Shown here: one piece after another, positions 62,120-64,000 of the stretch
How positions within the stretch are numbered: position 1 is the first letter of the stretch
Layout: each line of letters opens with the position of its first letter
Assembly (NCBI GenBank): GCA_902627935.1
Contig: CACOLA010000001.1
Coordinates: 186,001-250,000, forward strand
DNA length: 64,000 nucleotides
Source of the DNA: an uncultured Pelagibacteraceae bacterium
GTDB lineage: Bacteria; Pseudomonadota; Alphaproteobacteria; Pelagibacterales; Pelagibacteraceae
Reading direction: 5' to 3'
Notes under the pieces: model-generated
What the model was told of the DNA's origin: nothing
Databases searched by the model: none
The model's input: only the letters and a program-made list of their open reading frames with translations
Program-made: the position numbers and the translations under genes

Positions 62120-62578
62120 TTAAAATGGAATCTCGTCATCCATATCATTAGATACTTGAGAAGTCTCATCAGATAAACTTGATGGTGGTTGGCTATTATC
62201 ATTTTGAATTCCACCTCCAGAATTACCGCCACCCAACATTGTAAGAGAGGAATTGTACCCTTGAATAACTATTTCAGTTGAGTATTTATCTTGGCCTGAT
62301 TGTTCATCTTTCCATTTTCTAGTTGTCAATTGACCCTCAACATAAATTTGTGCACCCTTTTTAAGATACTGTTGTACAACATTAACTAAACCCTCATTAA
62401 ATACAACTATACGGTGCCATTCGGTTTTTTCCTTCTTTTCCCCAGTATTCTTGTCTTTCCAAGATTGACTTGTTGCCAAACTTAATCTTGCTACATTTTT
62501 TCCATTTGTCATTTGCTTTATTTCAGGGTCTGCGCCTAAACGACCAATTAAAAGAACTTTATTTAAACTTCCAGCCAT
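62120..62578 (-). CDS. ssb: Single-stranded DNA-binding protein
   Basis: 152 residues. OB-fold N-terminus [20 protein letters not shown] with [12 protein letters not shown] and [17 protein letters not shown]; a Gly/Ser/Gln-rich linker (about 112-140) leads to the acidic protein-interaction tip MDDEIPF. It leads the minus-strand run into gyrA and diverges from uvrA, as in most proteobacteria. Confidence 0.96.
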   Translation of the reverse strand: MAGSLNKVLLIGRLGADPEIKQMTNGKNVARLSLATSQSWKDKNTGEKKEKTEWHRIVVFNEGLVNVVQQYLKKGAQIYVEGQLTTRKWKDEQSGQDKYSTEIVIQGYNSSLTMLGGGNSGGGIQNDNSQPPSSLSDETSQVSNDMDDEIPF

Positions 62579-62612
62579 AATATTTATAAAATTGAATGTT
62601 AATTAAATATTA

Positions 62613-62621
62613 TTTATACCA
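62613..62621 (-). promoter_or_regulatory. Extended -10 promoter of ssb (candidate)
   Basis: On the minus strand TGgTATAAA has the TG at 62621-62620 and the hexamer at 62618-62613. It would leave a 5' leader of roughly 30 bases before the ssb ATG at 62578, unlike the leaderless cases at dapA, rel and argC. Confidence 0.4.
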
Positions 62622-62668
62622 CATTTTGCACTGAATATTAATTATATTAATTCAAGTTAAGACAATTT

Positions 62669-64000
62669 ATGATCAAAAAGATAGTTATTAAGGGTGCGAA
62701 AGAGCATAATTTAAAAAATGTTTCTCTCGAGATTCCAAAAGATAAATTTGTAGTCATAACGGGGTTATCAGGGTCAGGTAAATCATCTCTAGCATTTGAC
62801 ACTGTATATGCAGAAGGTCAAAGAAGATATGTAGAAAGTTTGTCTGCTTACGCAAGACAATTTTTAGATAAAATGAAAAAACCAAACGTGGACCTTATTG
62901 AAGGATTGAGTCCAGCAATTTCAATTGAACAAAAAAATACCTCAAAAAATCCAAGATCAACAGTAGCTACTGTAACTGAAATTTATGATTATATGAGAGT
63001 TTTATTTGCAAGAACTGGCATACCCTACTCGCCATTTACAGGTAAGCCAATATCATCTCAAACAATATCACAAATTGTTGATAAAATTAAAGAACTACCA
63101 AAAAAAGTAACAATTTACTTATACGCGCCTGTAGTTAGAGGTAGAAAAGGTGAATACAAAAAAGAAATTTTGAGCTTTAAAAAAAGAGGTTTTAGAAAAA
63201 TTAAAATTGATGATAACTTATATGAAATTGAAAAAGTTCCAGAAATAAACAAAAAAGTAAAACATGATATCTCAATTTTAGTAGACAGAATTGTCTTAGA
63301 TTCTTCTTTAGGCAATAGATTAGCCGAAAGTATTGAAACAGCTATTAATTTAGCTAACGGGTTAATCTATGTTGAATATGAGGATGAAACATTACCAAAA
63401 AAATTCAGAAAAACTGAAAAATTAATTTTTTCTACAAAATTTGCATGTCCAGAAAGCGGATTTACAATTGAGGAAATTGAGCCAAGATTGTTTTCTTTTA
63501 ATAGTCCTTATGGTGCATGTGAAGAATGTGAAGGAATTGGTATTAAATTAAATGTTGATCCAAATCTTGTAATACCAAATGAAAAAAAAAGTATTTCTGA
63601 GGGAGCAATTGAACCTTGGGCTAAAACAACAACACTTTATTATGCGCAAACACTAGCTTCTTTGGCTAAACATTATAATTTTTCACTTGATGATAAGTGG
63701 AACAAGATAAGTAAGAAAATAAGAGATATAATTTTATACGGTTCAGATGAAGAAGAAATAAAATTTTCCTACGACGATGGTTATGAAAAATATTCTCACA
63801 AAAAAACTTTTGAAGGTGTAATAAACAATTTAGAAAGAAGATATTTAGAAACTGATAGTGATTGGAAAAGAGAAGAAATAGCTCAATATCAATCTGATAC
63901 TAAATGTGAGAGATGCAATGGTTTCAGACTCAAAGATGAAGCTTTATGTGTAAAGATTGATAATCTTCATATAAGCGAGGTGACTCAAAAATCCATTTTA
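62669..64000 (+). CDS. uvrA: Excinuclease ABC subunit A, 5' part only
   Basis: Damage-recognition ATPase of nucleotide excision repair. It starts at ATG 62669 and runs off the right edge with about 444 residues visible. First P-loop GLSGSGKSS (32-40); EGQRRYVESLSAYARQFL (about 50-67) and EGLSPAISIEQKNTSKNPRSTVATVTEIYDYMR are hallmark stretches. The start of the first zinc module is seen in CPESGF...GACEECEGIG and CERCNGFRL, where the first pair is incomplete (one Cys, CPES). Divergent from ssb across 90 bp. Confidence 0.96.
   Translation, partial: MIKKIVIKGAKEHNLKNVSLEIPKDKFVVITGLSGSGKSSLAFDTVYAEGQRRYVESLSAYARQFLDKMKKPNVDLIEGLSPAISIEQKNTSKNPRSTVATVTEIYDYMRVLFARTGIPYSPFTGKPISSQTISQIVDKIKELPKKVTIYLYAPVVRGRKGEYKKEILSFKKRGFRKIKIDDNLYEIEKVPEINKKVKHDISILVDRIVLDSSLGNRLAESIETAINLANGLIYVEYEDETLPKKFRKTEKLIFSTKFACPESGFTIEEIEPRLFSFNSPYGACEECEGIGIKLNVDPNLVIPNEKKSISEGAIEPWAKTTTLYYAQTLASLAKHYNFSLDDKWNKISKKIRDIILYGSDEEEIKFSYDDGYEKYSHKKTFEGVINNLERRYLETDSDWKREEIAQYQSDTKCERCNGFRLKDEALCVKIDNLHISEVTQKSIL

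Overview
The window is a stretch of a very AT-rich, extremely compact alphaproteobacterial chromosome, most likely from the SAR11 clade (Pelagibacterales). This rests on three things: the base composition with Lys/Asn/Ile-rich proteins; genes that abut or overlap by 1-26 nt almost everywhere; and alphaproteobacterial gene orders such as slt|dapA-smpB, pyrE-pdxJ-acpS-lepB-rnc-recO, glyA-nrdR-ribD-ribE-ribBA-ribH-nusB-thiL, rpmF-plsX-ihfA-merR, tatD-metG-holB-tmk-dac and ssb|uvrA. The riboswitch arrangement in front of metY also fits SAR11. The species assignment is inference; no rRNA is present.

Region by region: 1-8.7 kb holds the 5' part of a lytic transglycosylase, then a long plus-strand run for lysine synthesis (dapA), trans-translation (smpB), folate (folK), stringent response (rel), pyrimidine and PLP synthesis, ACP activation, protein export (lepB), RNase III and RecO. 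8.7-19.3 kb has hemB, an orphan 2OG-oxygenase-like gene, rpiB, and a one-carbon/riboflavin operon ending in thiL and a proton-pumping pyrophosphatase. 19.3-26.1 kb holds bamE, a bc1-assembly chaperone, ribosomal proteins L32, L33, L13 and S9, plsX, ihfA, ctaA and metY. metY is preceded by two consecutive SAM-sensing RNA elements (SAM-II-like, then SAM-V-like). 26.1-30.4 kb has argC, a small lipoprotein, hom and two transporters.

30.4-38.4 kb is the accessory part. It contains a 459-bp stretch with no convincing gene, a mini-operon of two small membrane proteins plus a short MGMT-type repair protein, and a complete tyrosine recombinase whose promoter overlaps a near-perfect 35-bp palindrome built like a recombination site. 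A five-gene translationally coupled glycosyltransferase/methyltransferase cluster and a GIY-YIG gene follow, running up to the 3' end of tRNA-Glu. I read this as a variable surface-polysaccharide island.

38.4-64 kb returns to core functions: recJ, glpX, an SbmA-like transporter, an NDUFS4-like complex I subunit, nhaA, a periplasmic glutathione peroxidase, the tatD-metG-holB-tmk-dac-rlpA-mltB block, sdhE|recG, a Tat-type M48 lipoprotein protease, tgt-ppi-coaD-gyrA and ssb|uvrA. tRNAs for Glu, Pro, Ser and Lys are present.

Traits of genome reduction recur: a RibBA whose GTP cyclohydrolase half has lost its catalytic motifs, a Tgt missing two of four zinc ligands with no queA beside it, a shortened Rel, fabH and yceD absent from their usual loci, divergent genes sharing the bases of their start codons, and several promoters (TGn-TATAAT type) placed so close to the ATG that the mRNAs should be leaderless.
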